Source: JAFGVL01 sp963663245
GTDB lineage: Bacteria; Bacteroidota; Bacteroidia; Bacteroidales; Paludibacteraceae
Assembly (NCBI GenBank): GCA_963663245.1
Contig: OY760143.1
Span: 806,001-870,000 of the forward strand
Length of the DNA stretch: 64,000 bases
Direction of reading: 5' to 3'
Part shown: piece by piece, positions 34,766 to 42,799 of the stretch
Position numbering within the stretch: the first letter of the stretch is position 1
Layout: every line of letters begins with the position of its first letter
Notes under the pieces: model-generated
Told to the model about the DNA's origin: nothing
What the model saw: only the letters and a program-made list of their open reading frames with translations
Database searches by the model: none
Position numbers and translations under genes: made by a program

Positions 34766-34773
34766 CAAATATA
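34766..34773 (-). promoter_or_regulatory. Putative -7 box (TATATTTG) for the type IX cargo operon
   Basis: Exact TAnnTTTG match on the minus strand 80 bp upstream of the ATG at 34685; would drive the repeat protein, adhesin A, OmpA and PorP genes. Confidence 0.4.
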
Positions 34774-34839
34774 AGTTAACTATATCATTTTTAATAAATA
34801 AATGCTAGAATATATGTTAAAAAAATATGAACAACTCTC

Positions 34840-36450
34840 TTTTATTTTACAACTTCCACAACACCTTTAATGGCTTTCTTTCCATTGGCTGTATTGTATT
34901 CAATTACATAGTAATATACACCAGCATCAGCTGCCTGTCCTTTATAAGTGCCGTCCCAGCCATCATTTTCTTTTTCAGAGACTACTTGTCCGTAGCGGTT
35001 GTATACTACTGTTTTATATCCTGCTTGGAACGATTCAGCCATTTGAGCAGGATCTGCCAGCGCTCTGTTTAGAGTTCCAGCAGGATATATAATTGTTTTT
35101 AAATCAATATTTCCTAGTTGTACATCTATAATATTTGTAAATGATTTACATAAGCTATCCATGTCGTAAACATAAACAGAGAAAATTAAGTCTTGCGTAT
35201 CTTCATTGAATTTAACGCCAGAATAGCTGCTGGTAGTTGATATGTCAGGAGTCCATTCATATATGTAAGAACCAGGTTCGTCTGTTGTTACTTCAAAATC
35301 TATTACCCCTCCAGAAAGCGGTAAAAGGATAGTTCCTGTAGAGGCAATACCTTTTATATCATCTGTCCCTTGAAGCTCAGCAGTAAAAGGCGAGTTGGCC
35401 GTTACTGTTGCGTATGCTTTTGGGCTTTCACAGCCATAATCACCAGCGGAGCTGTAGATAAATGATTTCGTTTCTGTTGCAGTATAGGTATAGTGTAGCG
35501 AATCTGTACCAGGATTTAATGGAGCAAATGCGCCACCATCGGTACTCATTTCCCAAGTGTTAAGAGATGGTCCATTTTGCGTTGCTGTAATTGTGATTGT
35601 AGCGTTTCCATCTCCACAAACATGAGTTTCACTAGCGGTAAGTGAGTTGCTTACTTTTGCAGGTATGGTAACATTAATAGTGTCTCTGTATAAACAACCT
35701 GCTTCTGCTGATACAATATGTCTTGTAGTAGTGCCAAAGTCTTCATCAATTAAAATTGATTGCGTTGTTTCACCACTATTGTCCCAACTATATGCCAATG
35801 GATTTCCATTGGTATTTGGAGTAGCCGAAGTAAATGAAATCGATGTTCCTTTACAGAGAGTGACATCAGGTTTTAATTCTCCTCCAATTGGACGAATAAC
35901 AACATCAATAGTATCGTAGATATAGTAACAATCATAATAAGTAGCTACTACATAAGAATTAGAAGTTCCATGGTTATCAGGTAATACGATTGATTGTGTT
36001 GTTTCACCCGTATCTTCCCAATAATATTTTACGGGGTTTCCTGCAAAATAAGGATCACTTGCTCTATTGCTAGCAATAGAGGCTCCTTTACAAAAAACAA
36101 GAGGAGAGGAAGTTCTGTACCCCAATACAGGCGCTACTTTAATTTCTGTTTCCGCTTCATCAATTAATCCAACAGAGCCATAGCAATCACTTACCATTTT
36201 ATGCACAGACATTTTTACTGTATAGTTTTTAGTGTCACTAAAAGTATGTGTAATCGTATCAATAGGACTATTTCTAGTGATGATGTCACCATCACCAAAA
36301 TCCCAAACTATTTTGCTATACGAATAGGGTAGTAGGGCTTCAAATAATACTTTTTTTCCTACACATGGAGCCGTTGTACTGTTAGAGTTTTTTGTAAAAT
36401 CTCCATCTAAAATAAAATTAGCTTCTGTTGAACGTGCGGCAGAACCAGCA
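34840..36450. repeat. 1.6-kb duplicated segment, copy B
   Basis: Partner of 29365-30978 in the same orientation; see there for the pattern of identical and diverged patches. The identical block at 34840-35123 covers the type B sorting domain. Confidence 0.95.
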
Positions 36451-37832
36451 GAATATGCATATTGGGATCCTCCATCATCCCCAAAAACATAAGCGTTAAA
36501 TCCACCTTCTGTAGAGATTATCCTATAAGTATATCCTTCTGATATATTTAAGTCTAAAGAAGAATAATCTGTATTTACAATAAGACTAGACCAATAGAAA
36601 GAAAGGTCTATTTCTGTCCATGTAGCTCCACTTAATTGATATAGTTTAACAAAATCTCGAGTGTCTGTTTTTGTTACTATTGATAGAGAATGAGAAAAAC
36701 CTCCACCATTAGGTGCTGTGGTGAAAATGATACTGTCTAAAGTTTGTTCTATAGGAGCGAGTACAGTCATAGAGGCATCTGGCCCACCATCTCCATTTAA
36801 ATAGTTGTTGGTGTATCTGGCTACACTTACAGGTTTATCGGATTCAATATAGCATCCTTTTAGGCTAGAATCAAAATAATCATGAAATTCTGTTTGGTTT
36901 AGAGTAACTTCTGTTTCTCCTCCATTAATAGTTACTTTCGTGCAAGGCTCAGATGCTACAATACGAATTACATCTATTCCTCCATCAGTAGGTGCAGGAG
37001 CTAAGTATTTATTTCCCCAAAGATGTGTAGGGAATATTTGTTCGTATTCATAATCTCCCGGGTCACCGTGTTGGTTTCCTGAAAAGACTGCGATTCTTTT
37101 ACATTTATTTGCCCCTCCATCATCTTTCGTGCGGATAAGTGTACCTGTTAAGTCTCTGGTTTCTAATGCGCGAATTTGATAAGATTGGCCTCTGTTTAGT
37201 GTAATGGTAGTATCGCGAATATTGTCTGTTGATAGTTGATTGTCAAGTAAGCATGTCGGGCTAATTTCAATAATAGTATTATCTTCTGTAGCAACAATAA
37301 CAGCCTCTGAGGCAAGAATATCACTTCCTTGAATAAAACCTACGTGACTTAATAAGTAATATTCATTCCCTAAAGCTTCGAGAGGGTATATGTTAGCAGC
37401 GTCAATGGTGCTAGAGCCACTTAGAGTTGCGTATAGAGATATGTTGAGGGGAGTTGTTTCGTCAGCTTCAAATGCTTCAACTATATATCCTCTGTTGTCA
37501 ACAATGTTAGTTGCTATGGAATAGCAAGAGTTTGTTAAGTCCGTTAAATAAATAACTTCTCCTGCATCAGTCTCATTTGCATAAGCTAAATGTATAGTTG
37601 TAGCTCCTGAAGAAAAATAGTTAGTGGCAACATTTCCAAGAGCATCTGTTATTTTAAGCACTCCTGTTCCATTGTATTCAGAAGAAACAGTAATGTACAT
37701 ATCTTTTTCTCTGCCTGGACGAGCTCTGTTGAAACTAAAATAAAACTCAGAGCCTTGAGTGCTTGGACCAATGGCGAAAAGCTCTAGTAAGCTAAAGAAA
37801 GTTACGAATAAGGTTAAAAATATTTTTCTCAT
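34842..37832 (-). CDS. Type IX-secreted adhesin-like protein (IgGFc-binding-like, PKD, type B sorting domain), copy B
   Basis: A 996-residue paralog of the protein at 29367-32459. It has a signal peptide (1-20, LLELFAIG) and a diverged N-terminal half (about 22-460) that keeps the same motifs: STQGSEFYFSFNRAR, ATEDNTIIEISPTC, DLTGTLIRTKDDGG, HLWGNKYLAP, DVIRIVASEPCTKV. From SAARSTEANFILDGDF onward it is almost identical to copy A, through the PKD domain and two Ig-like modules to the type B sorting domain. It has its own promoter box and a 156-bp spacer before the next gene. Confidence 0.8.
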   Translation of the reverse strand: MRKIFLTLFVTFFSLLELFAIGPSTQGSEFYFSFNRARPGREKDMYITVSSEYNGTGVLKITDALGNVATNYFSSGATTIHLAYANETDAGEVIYLTDLTNSCYSIATNIVDNRGYIVEAFEADETTPLNISLYATLSGSSTIDAANIYPLEALGNEYYLLSHVGFIQGSDILASEAVIVATEDNTIIEISPTCLLDNQLSTDNIRDTTITLNRGQSYQIRALETRDLTGTLIRTKDDGGANKCKRIAVFSGNQHGDPGDYEYEQIFPTHLWGNKYLAPAPTDGGIDVIRIVASEPCTKVTINGGETEVTLNQTEFHDYFDSSLKGCYIESDKPVSVARYTNNYLNGDGGPDASMTVLAPIEQTLDSIIFTTAPNGGGFSHSLSIVTKTDTRDFVKLYQLSGATWTEIDLSFYWSSLIVNTDYSSLDLNISEGYTYRIISTEGGFNAYVFGDDGGSQYAYSAGSAARSTEANFILDGDFTKNSNSTTAPCVGKKVLFEALLPYSYSKIVWDFGDGDIITRNSPIDTITHTFSDTKNYTVKMSVHKMVSDCYGSVGLIDEAETEIKVAPVLGYRTSSPLVFCKGASIASNRASDPYFAGNPVKYYWEDTGETTQSIVLPDNHGTSNSYVVATYYDCYYIYDTIDVVIRPIGGELKPDVTLCKGTSISFTSATPNTNGNPLAYSWDNSGETTQSILIDEDFGTTTRHIVSAEAGCLYRDTINVTIPAKVSNSLTASETHVCGDGNATITITATQNGPSLNTWEMSTDGGAFAPLNPGTDSLHYTYTATETKSFIYSSAGDYGCESPKAYATVTANSPFTAELQGTDDIKGIASTGTILLPLSGGVIDFEVTTDEPGSYIYEWTPDISTTSSYSGVKFNEDTQDLIFSVYVYDMDSLCKSFTNIIDVQLGNIDLKTIIYPAGTLNRALADPAQMAESFQAGYKTVVYNRYGQVVSEKENDGWDGTYKGQAADAGVYYYVIEYNTANGKKAIKGVVEVVK

Positions 37833-37884
37833 GTTTTCTGTATATTGTATAGAATTCAGGGTGTATTTTTAAAAAATCAACTAG

Positions 37885-37892
37885 CAAAGGTA
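37885..37892 (-). promoter_or_regulatory. Putative -7 box (TACCTTTG) for adhesin copy B
   Basis: Exact TAnnTTTG match on the minus strand, 52 bp upstream of the ATG at 37832. Confidence 0.4.
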
Positions 37893-38047
37893 ATGCTTTC
37901 CTTTTGTAAAAAAAAATGTACAAAATTAGTCTTTATAATAGCTCTTTTTAGGTGTTTGTGCCATTTTCTAGTTGTTAGATAAATAGAAAAAAGTAGTATC
38001 TTGTGTAACAAAAAATAAAACTATTCGTCTAAACTTATGTATTGTCG

Positions 38048-38548
38048 ATGAATTTAAAACAGTTTGAAATAGAAATACTTCCTTTAAAGGCTAAAATTGC
38101 TCGTTTAGCATATTATCTTCTTTCTAATATGGAGGAGGCTGAAGATGCTACGCAGGAGGTGTTTATTAAGCTGTGGAATATGCGCGACGATTTATCTGCT
38201 GTTGAAAATATGCAGGCTTTTGTATTACGCGTTGCTCGAAATTTATGTTTAGATAAAATTAGAGCTCAAAATAGAAAAACGAATAAAGAAGATTCCAATG
38301 CTCCTGAAGCAATTGAAAGAGCAGATAATCCATATGAAAAAACGGAATTAAGGAATACCTTGTCGGTGGTGAAAGAAGTAATTGCTAATTTGCCAGAAAC
38401 ACAACGAACGGTTATTAGCTTACGAGATCTTGAGGAGTTAGATTTTGATGAGATTGCAGCAATTACAGGTTTAAATGAAAATGCGATAAAAGTAAATTTA
38501 TCTAGAGCTCGTAAGAAAATTAGGATGCTTTTTGCCAAAAAAGAATAA
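38048..38548 (+). CDS. ECF RNA polymerase sigma factor
   Basis: The ATG at 38048 (MNLKQFEIEILP) gives 166 residues; an in-frame TTG at 38042 is less likely. Region 2 is seen in LKAKIARLAYYLLSNMEEAEDATQEVFIKLW and the region 4 helix-turn-helix in LPETQRTVISLRDLEELDFDEIAAITGLNENAIKVNLSRARKKIR (both quoted in part: EDATQEVFIKLW; NENAIKVNLSRARKKI). It starts a three-gene unit with a membrane protein likely to be its antagonist. Confidence 0.93.
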   Translation: MNLKQFEIEILPLKAKIARLAYYLLSNMEEAEDATQEVFIKLWNMRDDLSAVENMQAFVLRVARNLCLDKIRAQNRKTNKEDSNAPEAIERADNPYEKTELRNTLSVVKEVIANLPETQRTVISLRDLEELDFDEIAAITGLNENAIKVNLSRARKKIRMLFAKKE

Positions 38549-38567
38549 ATAATCAACCTTTTGATAA

Positions 38568-39098
38568 ATGAAGAAGATAGATAGTTTGATAGAGAAATAC
38601 TTGATGGGAGAAACTTCTTTGCAAGAAGAGGCCCTGCTTAAGGATCTTGTTGATAAGGAGTCTGATAGTGTATATGATGTTTATAAAGAAATGTTTCGTT
38701 TTTTAGAAGCATCTCAAAGAGAGGTCATTTTGAAAAATAATTTTGAAAAAAGGTTCCTTTCGAAACTTAGATATGGTAATCAAAAGAGGAGACGCATTTA
38801 TCAAATTTCAAGCATCTCTATCGCTGCATCTATTTTTCTTGCAGTTGGTTTTTTTACTCTCACACAAAAGAAAGAAGCATTTGTTATTGAACAAGGAGTG
38901 CGATATGATGATATGGAAAAAGCAGTTGAATTTGCAGATGAAGCAATTAATGAGGCAATTGCACCTTTACAGCAAAGTATGCAGTCGTTGGAGCCTATTA
39001 TGGGTCTAGAGGGTGCGTTAACTCCCTCGTTTACAAATAACGATAGTGTGATAAAAATGTCGTTGGGTGGAGATACAATGCTGCAAACAATTAATTAA
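38568..39098 (+). CDS. Probable anti-sigma-like single-pass membrane protein
   Basis: The 176 residues have a cytoplasmic N-terminal half (about 1-75) beginning MKKIDSLIEKYLMGETSLQEE, one transmembrane helix (about 81-100, SISIAASIFLAVGFFTL) and a periplasmic acidic tail. This layout and its position 20 bp behind the ECF gene suggest an anti-sigma factor. No zinc-binding HxxxCxxC motif is present, so the call rests on context and on the start EKYLxGETS that resembles other Bacteroidota anti-sigma N-termini. Confidence 0.65.
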   Translation: MKKIDSLIEKYLMGETSLQEEALLKDLVDKESDSVYDVYKEMFRFLEASQREVILKNNFEKRFLSKLRYGNQKRRRIYQISSISIAASIFLAVGFFTLTQKKEAFVIEQGVRYDDMEKAVEFADEAINEAIAPLQQSMQSLEPIMGLEGALTPSFTNNDSVIKMSLGGDTMLQTIN

Positions 39099-39105
39099 TT
39101 GGGAT

Positions 39106-39585
39106 ATGAAGAGTAATTATAAGTTATTCGTATTAAGTTTGGGTTTATTGTTTGCTGTAGTCCTGAAAGCTCAAAAAATGCAAGTTGTATTTGATAAGTA
39201 CTCAGAGAATAAAGAATTTCGATATGTTTCTATTTCTAAGGGGATGGTTAATTTAGCCAGTTTTTTTGGAAAGGAAGATGCTGGAAACGATCAAATACTT
39301 TCTCGTGTAGATGGAATGAAAGTTCTTACTTTAAAAGCCTTGAGAAAGTCAGAATTGGCTAGGTCTTTTTTTTCTGATGTAGAAAATTCGATTTCAGTTG
39401 ACCCTCCTTTTGAACCTTTAATGGAAGCGCGAGAAAATGGTGTTTATACAAGAATTTTAACGAGGATATCCAGAAATCAGCATACAGATATTGTTATTCT
39501 TTCAAAGTCTGACTCTACCCAGCATTACATCTGGCTGAATGGAAAGATATCTATTCAAGAACTTCAAAATATGATTAAAAAATAA
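39106..39585 (+). CDS. DUF4252-family secreted protein
   Basis: The ATG at 39106 gives 159 residues with a signal peptide (1-21, AVVLKAQ), followed by the DUF4252 pattern: FDKYSENKEFRYVSISKGM, a Gly/Ala-poor mixed region, and a terminal IVILSKSDSTQHYIWLNGKIS (in parts). In Bacteroides, DUF4252 genes sit beside ECF sigma and anti-sigma genes, as here (7-bp gap). Function not known. Confidence 0.82.
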   Translation: MKSNYKLFVLSLGLLFAVVLKAQKMQVVFDKYSENKEFRYVSISKGMVNLASFFGKEDAGNDQILSRVDGMKVLTLKALRKSELARSFFSDVENSISVDPPFEPLMEARENGVYTRILTRISRNQHTDIVILSKSDSTQHYIWLNGKISIQELQNMIKK

Positions 39586-39654
39586 AATTCATTTTATTTA
39601 TTCGAGTAGCAGCGAATAAGTGCTTTTTTGTTTTATATTACTTGAATCATTTTG

Positions 39655-39662
39655 TAAATTTG
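39655..39662 (+). promoter_or_regulatory. Putative -7 box (TAAATTTG) for hisH, inside a hairpin arm
   Basis: Exact TAnnTTTG match 53 bp upstream of hisH. A TTTG lies at 39627-39630, 24 bp upstream, slightly long for -33 spacing. The box overlaps the left arm of the hairpin at 39656-39692. Confidence 0.4.
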
Positions 39663-39692
39663 CCGAATCTAGTGTCTAGGTTCGGCAAATTT
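39656..39692 (+). terminator. Strong hairpin between the DUF4252 gene and hisH
   Basis: Left arm AAATTTGCCGAA and right arm TTCGGCAAATTT pair perfectly. The centre (CTAG, TGT, CTAG) extends the stem through one G-T wobble to 17 bp with a 3-base loop. It is not followed by a clear T run, so it could be a terminator, an attenuator for hisHF or a protein site. Confidence 0.6.
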
Positions 39693-39715
39693 CATTTCGC
39701 CCTTAATATTAAAGT

Positions 39716-40297
39716 ATGAATATAGTTATAATAAAATACAATGCAGGTAATATTCGTTCTGTAGTTTATGCTTTGGAGCGCTTAGGAGTACAAGCAATTG
39801 TAAGCGATGACCCTGCTGTAATTAAAGCTGCAGATAAGGTGATTTTCCCCGGTGTAGGTGAAGCAACATCTGCTATGTTTTACTTGCAAGAAAGAGGCCT
39901 GGATAAGTTGATAGTTTCTTTAAAGCAGCCTGTGCTAGGAATCTGTTTAGGACTGCAATTAATGTGTAAGCATAGTGAGGAAGGAGATGTTGATTGTTTA
40001 GGTATTTTTCCTCAGCAAGTGAAATTGTTTCCGCCTAAAGAAAAAGTTCCTCAAATTGGTTGGAACGATATTTACAAGTTAAAAACCCCATTATTTAGTA
40101 AGGTGAAAGAAAACTCTTATGTGTATTTTGTGCATAGTTTTTATGCTGAGCTAGGAGATAATACAATCGCTACGGCAAACTATATCAATGAATATAGTGC
40201 AGCCTTGTGGAAAGATAATTTTTATGCAATGCAATATCATCCAGAAAAATCTGGAGATATTGGAGAACAAATGTTACGCAATTTTATTGAATTGTAA
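39716..40297 (+). CDS. hisH: Imidazole glycerol phosphate synthase, glutaminase subunit HisH
   Basis: Class I glutamine amidotransferase supplying ammonia to HisF in histidine synthesis. The 193 residues have YNAGNIRSV, FPGVGEA, nucleophile Cys77 in GICLGLQLM, and His175/Glu177 in QYHPEKS. Stop codon lies 4 bp before hisF. Confidence 0.95.
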   Translation: MNIVIIKYNAGNIRSVVYALERLGVQAIVSDDPAVIKAADKVIFPGVGEATSAMFYLQERGLDKLIVSLKQPVLGICLGLQLMCKHSEEGDVDCLGIFPQQVKLFPPKEKVPQIGWNDIYKLKTPLFSKVKENSYVYFVHSFYAELGDNTIATANYINEYSAALWKDNFYAMQYHPEKSGDIGEQMLRNFIEL

Positions 40298-40301
40298 TTA
40301 T

Positions 40302-41057
40302 ATGTTGACAAAGAGAATAGTACCTTGTTTGGATGTGAAAGATGGGCAAACTGTTAAAGGAATAAATTTTTTAAATATACAAAGCGTTGGTGATGCTGTT
40401 GAATTAGGTGCTTTGTATGCTAAAATGGGTGCTGATGAATTAGTCTTTTTAGATATAACAGCCACTAATGAAAAACGAAAAACGCTTTCGGAATTGGTTA
40501 CTCGTATTGCAAAGCATATTAATATTCCGTTTACTGTAGGTGGAGGTATTAGTAGTGTGGAAGATGTTTCTGTTTTGCTTAATTGTGGTGCCGATAAGAT
40601 TTCTGTGAATACAGCTGCCGTTAAGAATCCTCAGCTTATTAATGAGTTAGCAAGTCAATTTGGGAGTCAGTGTGTTGTGTTGGCAATAGATACAAAGTTT
40701 GAGAAAGGCGATTGGTATGTTTATCTTAATGGAGGTAGAATTGCAACACCAATTAAAACTATGGATTGGGTGAAGCAGGCTGTTGAGTTAGGAGCTGGAG
40801 AGATATTGCTTACATCTATGAATCATGATGGAACCAAAGATGGTTTTGCATTAGACATTACCAGAAAAGTTTCTGAAGCAGTAAATGTGCCTGTAATAGC
40901 TAGTGGAGGTGCTGGGAATATGGAGCATTTTACAGATGTATTTACTCAAGGAAAAGCTGATGCTGCACTTGCAGCTAGCATATTTCACTACAAAGAGATT
41001 GATATTGCTGACTTAAAGAAATTTCTTAAAAAAGAAGGAGTAGAGGTAAGGGTGTAA
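40302..41057 (+). CDS. hisF: Imidazole glycerol phosphate synthase, cyclase subunit HisF
   Basis: TIM-barrel cyclase forming imidazole glycerol phosphate and AICAR. The ATG at 40302 (MLTKRIVPCLDVKDG) gives 251 residues with catalytic Asp11 and Asp130 (VVLAIDTKFE) at canonical positions, plus TVGGGISS and VPVIASGGAG phosphate-binding loops. Directly behind hisH; hisA, usual between hisH and hisF in this phylum, is absent. Confidence 0.95.
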   Translation: MLTKRIVPCLDVKDGQTVKGINFLNIQSVGDAVELGALYAKMGADELVFLDITATNEKRKTLSELVTRIAKHINIPFTVGGGISSVEDVSVLLNCGADKISVNTAAVKNPQLINELASQFGSQCVVLAIDTKFEKGDWYVYLNGGRIATPIKTMDWVKQAVELGAGEILLTSMNHDGTKDGFALDITRKVSEAVNVPVIASGGAGNMEHFTDVFTQGKADAALAASIFHYKEIDIADLKKFLKKEGVEVRV

Positions 41058-41063
41058 ATGGGC

Positions 41064-41390
41064 TTAAAAATTAATCCGTTTTACTTTATGACCCATATCC
41101 GTTAAAATCACAGATACTTTTTTTCTAAAGTCTCCTTGTATTAAAATCTCACCATCACGGGTAGAACCACCAACTCCACAAGTTGTTTTTAGTTTTCGAG
41201 CAATATCTTTCAGATTATCATCTGATCCCATAAAGCCAGTGATTAATGTTGCTTGTTTTCCATTTCTACCTTTTTTATCTAATTCAACTCTGAAATGTTG
41301 AGTTTCAGATTTAGTAACTTTATCATTCTGTAAAGGCTTAGATTCGGGAAAAACTTCTCCTAATTTATCTTTCCAATCAATATTTTGCAT
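41064..41390 (-). CDS. SUI1/eIF1-like translation factor (YciH family)
   Basis: The 108 residues have an unconserved basic N-terminus and the SUI1 domain (about 35-108): KGRNGKQATLITGF, the loop TTCGVGGSTRDGEILIQGD and the end MGHKVKRINF. Bacterial SUI1 proteins may affect start selection, but the physiological role is unsettled. Convergent with hisF (6-bp gap), divergent from rex. Confidence 0.9.
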   Translation of the reverse strand: MQNIDWKDKLGEVFPESKPLQNDKVTKSETQHFRVELDKKGRNGKQATLITGFMGSDDNLKDIARKLKTTCGVGGSTRDGEILIQGDFRKKVSVILTDMGHKVKRINF

Positions 41391-41409
41391 ATCTTTTAAG
41401 TTTAATTGT

Positions 41410-41448
41410 CAAAAATAATCACTGTTATTCAATCAAACAACAAAAATA
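41410..41448 (-). promoter_or_regulatory. Two putative -7 boxes (TATTTTTG) for the SUI1 gene
   Basis: Exact TAnnTTTG matches on the minus strand at 41441-41448 and 41410-41417, 50 and 19 bp upstream of the ATG. Confidence 0.35.
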
Positions 41449-41464
41449 CCTGCAATAATTTTAT

Positions 41465-41472
41465 TATTTTTG
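41465..41472 (+). promoter_or_regulatory. Putative -7 box (TATTTTTG) for rex
   Basis: Exact TAnnTTTG match 22 bp upstream of the rex ATG, facing away from the SUI1 boxes. No Rex-type operator (TTGTGAA...TTCACAA) is visible nearby. Confidence 0.4.
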
Positions 41473-41494
41473 CATATAACGTAAAATTCCGCAT

Positions 41495-42139
41495 ATGAGT
41501 AACGAGCAAGTATTTGAGAATAAAATCCCTGAACCAGCATTAAGAAGATTGCCATGGTATTTGGCTTACGCTAAGCTTTGTAAAGGAAAGGGCGATGTTT
41601 TTATTTCATCAACACAGATAGCTAGTGATATTGCAGTTGATGCATCAAAAGTTGCCAAAGATTTATCCTATGTTAATATTTCAGGAAAAACACGCGTTGG
41701 TTATGAAGTGAAATTATTAGTTGATGTTCTCGAAGACTTTTTGGGCTTTACCAAAACACATAAAGCATTTATTTTTGGTGTAGGTAGTTTAGGAGGAGCC
41801 TTAATTCAAGATAATGGATTGTCTCAATTTGGATTAAAAGTATGTGCCGGCTTCGATGTAAAATATGAAATGGCTGGAACTAGACTGAATCATATCCCCA
41901 TTCACCATATAGATCGATTTTTTGAATTGCAAAAACAAACAAGAACAAAAATAGGTATATTAACTGTTCCTGTACATACAGCTCAATCTGTTGCTGAATT
42001 GATGATAGAAGGAGGACTTAAAGCAATATGGAATTTTACACCGTTTAGAATTAAAGTGCCAGAAGATATTATAGTTCAAAATACATCTATATATGCTCAC
42101 TTAGCAGTAATGTTTAACAGATTACGAACAGATGGGTAA
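41495..42139 (+). CDS. rex: Redox-sensing transcriptional repressor Rex
   Basis: Dimeric repressor that senses the NADH/NAD ratio and controls fermentation and respiration genes. The 214 residues have a winged helix (about 12-80: PALRRLPWYLAYA, ISSTQIASDIAVDASKVAKDL in part, SGKTRVGYEV) and a Rossmann domain (FIFGVGSLGGAL, 92-103). Full length. Possibly co-transcribed with the FAH-family gene 29 bp downstream. Confidence 0.95.
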   Translation: MSNEQVFENKIPEPALRRLPWYLAYAKLCKGKGDVFISSTQIASDIAVDASKVAKDLSYVNISGKTRVGYEVKLLVDVLEDFLGFTKTHKAFIFGVGSLGGALIQDNGLSQFGLKVCAGFDVKYEMAGTRLNHIPIHHIDRFFELQKQTRTKIGILTVPVHTAQSVAELMIEGGLKAIWNFTPFRIKVPEDIIVQNTSIYAHLAVMFNRLRTDG

Positions 42140-42168
42140 ATGTACCCTTCTTTTGAAAAGATAAAAAG

Positions 42169-42780
42169 ATGAAAATTATAGCTGTAGGAATGAATTACGC
42201 TGAGCATGTTAAGGAGTTGAATAACGATATTCCTTCAGAGCCAGTAATATTTATGAAGCCGGATTCAGCTCTTTTGAAAAAGAATAAGCCTTTTTATATT
42301 CCTAGTTTCTCAGAAGAGATTCATTATGAAACAGAGTTAATAATTAAGATTGATCGATTAGGAAAGAATATCTCTGAGAAATTTGCTCCTCGTTATTATA
42401 GTACTGTTGGTATAGGTATAGATTTTACTGCTAGAGATAAACAAAGAGAATTACGCTCAAAAGGAAATCCATGGGAGTTGTGTAAGGGTTTTGATGGCTC
42501 TGCAGTAGTAAGTGAATTTTACCCTATTAGTGATTTTGGAGATATCAATAATTTAAATTTCCATTTAAATATTGATGGAAGTACGGTGCAAAAAGGCAAT
42601 ACGGAGAATATGATATTTAATGTAAATCAGATAATTGCTTTTGTAAGTCGTTTTTTTACATTGAAAATAGGAGATATTATTTTTACGGGAACTCCAGTTG
42701 GAGTTGGCGCTGTTTCCATAGATAATCTATTAGAGGCCTATATAGAAAACAAACAGCTGCTTAAATTTGTTGTAAAGTAA
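42169..42780 (+). CDS. Fumarylacetoacetate hydrolase (FAH) family protein
   Basis: Metal-dependent hydrolase/decarboxylase-fold enzyme of the short FAHD1-like type, 203 residues. Visible motifs: VGMNYAEHVKEL (start of fold), EPVIFMKPDSAL, the metal ligands Glu/Glu in IHYETELIIKI and Asp in GIGIDFTARDKQ, and FTGTPVGVGAV. Such enzymes act on acylpyruvates or oxaloacetate; the substrate here is not determined by sequence. Confidence 0.88.
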   Translation: MKIIAVGMNYAEHVKELNNDIPSEPVIFMKPDSALLKKNKPFYIPSFSEEIHYETELIIKIDRLGKNISEKFAPRYYSTVGIGIDFTARDKQRELRSKGNPWELCKGFDGSAVVSEFYPISDFGDINNLNFHLNIDGSTVQKGNTENMIFNVNQIIAFVSRFFTLKIGDIIFTGTPVGVGAVSIDNLLEAYIENKQLLKFVVK

Positions 42781-42799
42781 TAATGTAAAGCATTAGATA

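Noticed and set aside
34827..35072. 81-codon ORF repeated at 29295-29597
   Set aside because: Antisense of the identical type B sorting-domain block, not a separate repeat gene.
37973..38003. Promoter for the ECF sigma gene (TAGTATCTTG region)
   Set aside because: Only a partial match to TAnnTTTG with uncertain spacing; too weak to list as a feature.
38743..39009. 88-codon ORF inside the anti-sigma-like gene
   Set aside because: Shadow in the +1 frame with no signal or domain.
40188..40301. Longer reading of hisF starting inside hisH
   Set aside because: The extra 38 residues are an out-of-frame reading of hisH; the canonical HisF start is at 40302.
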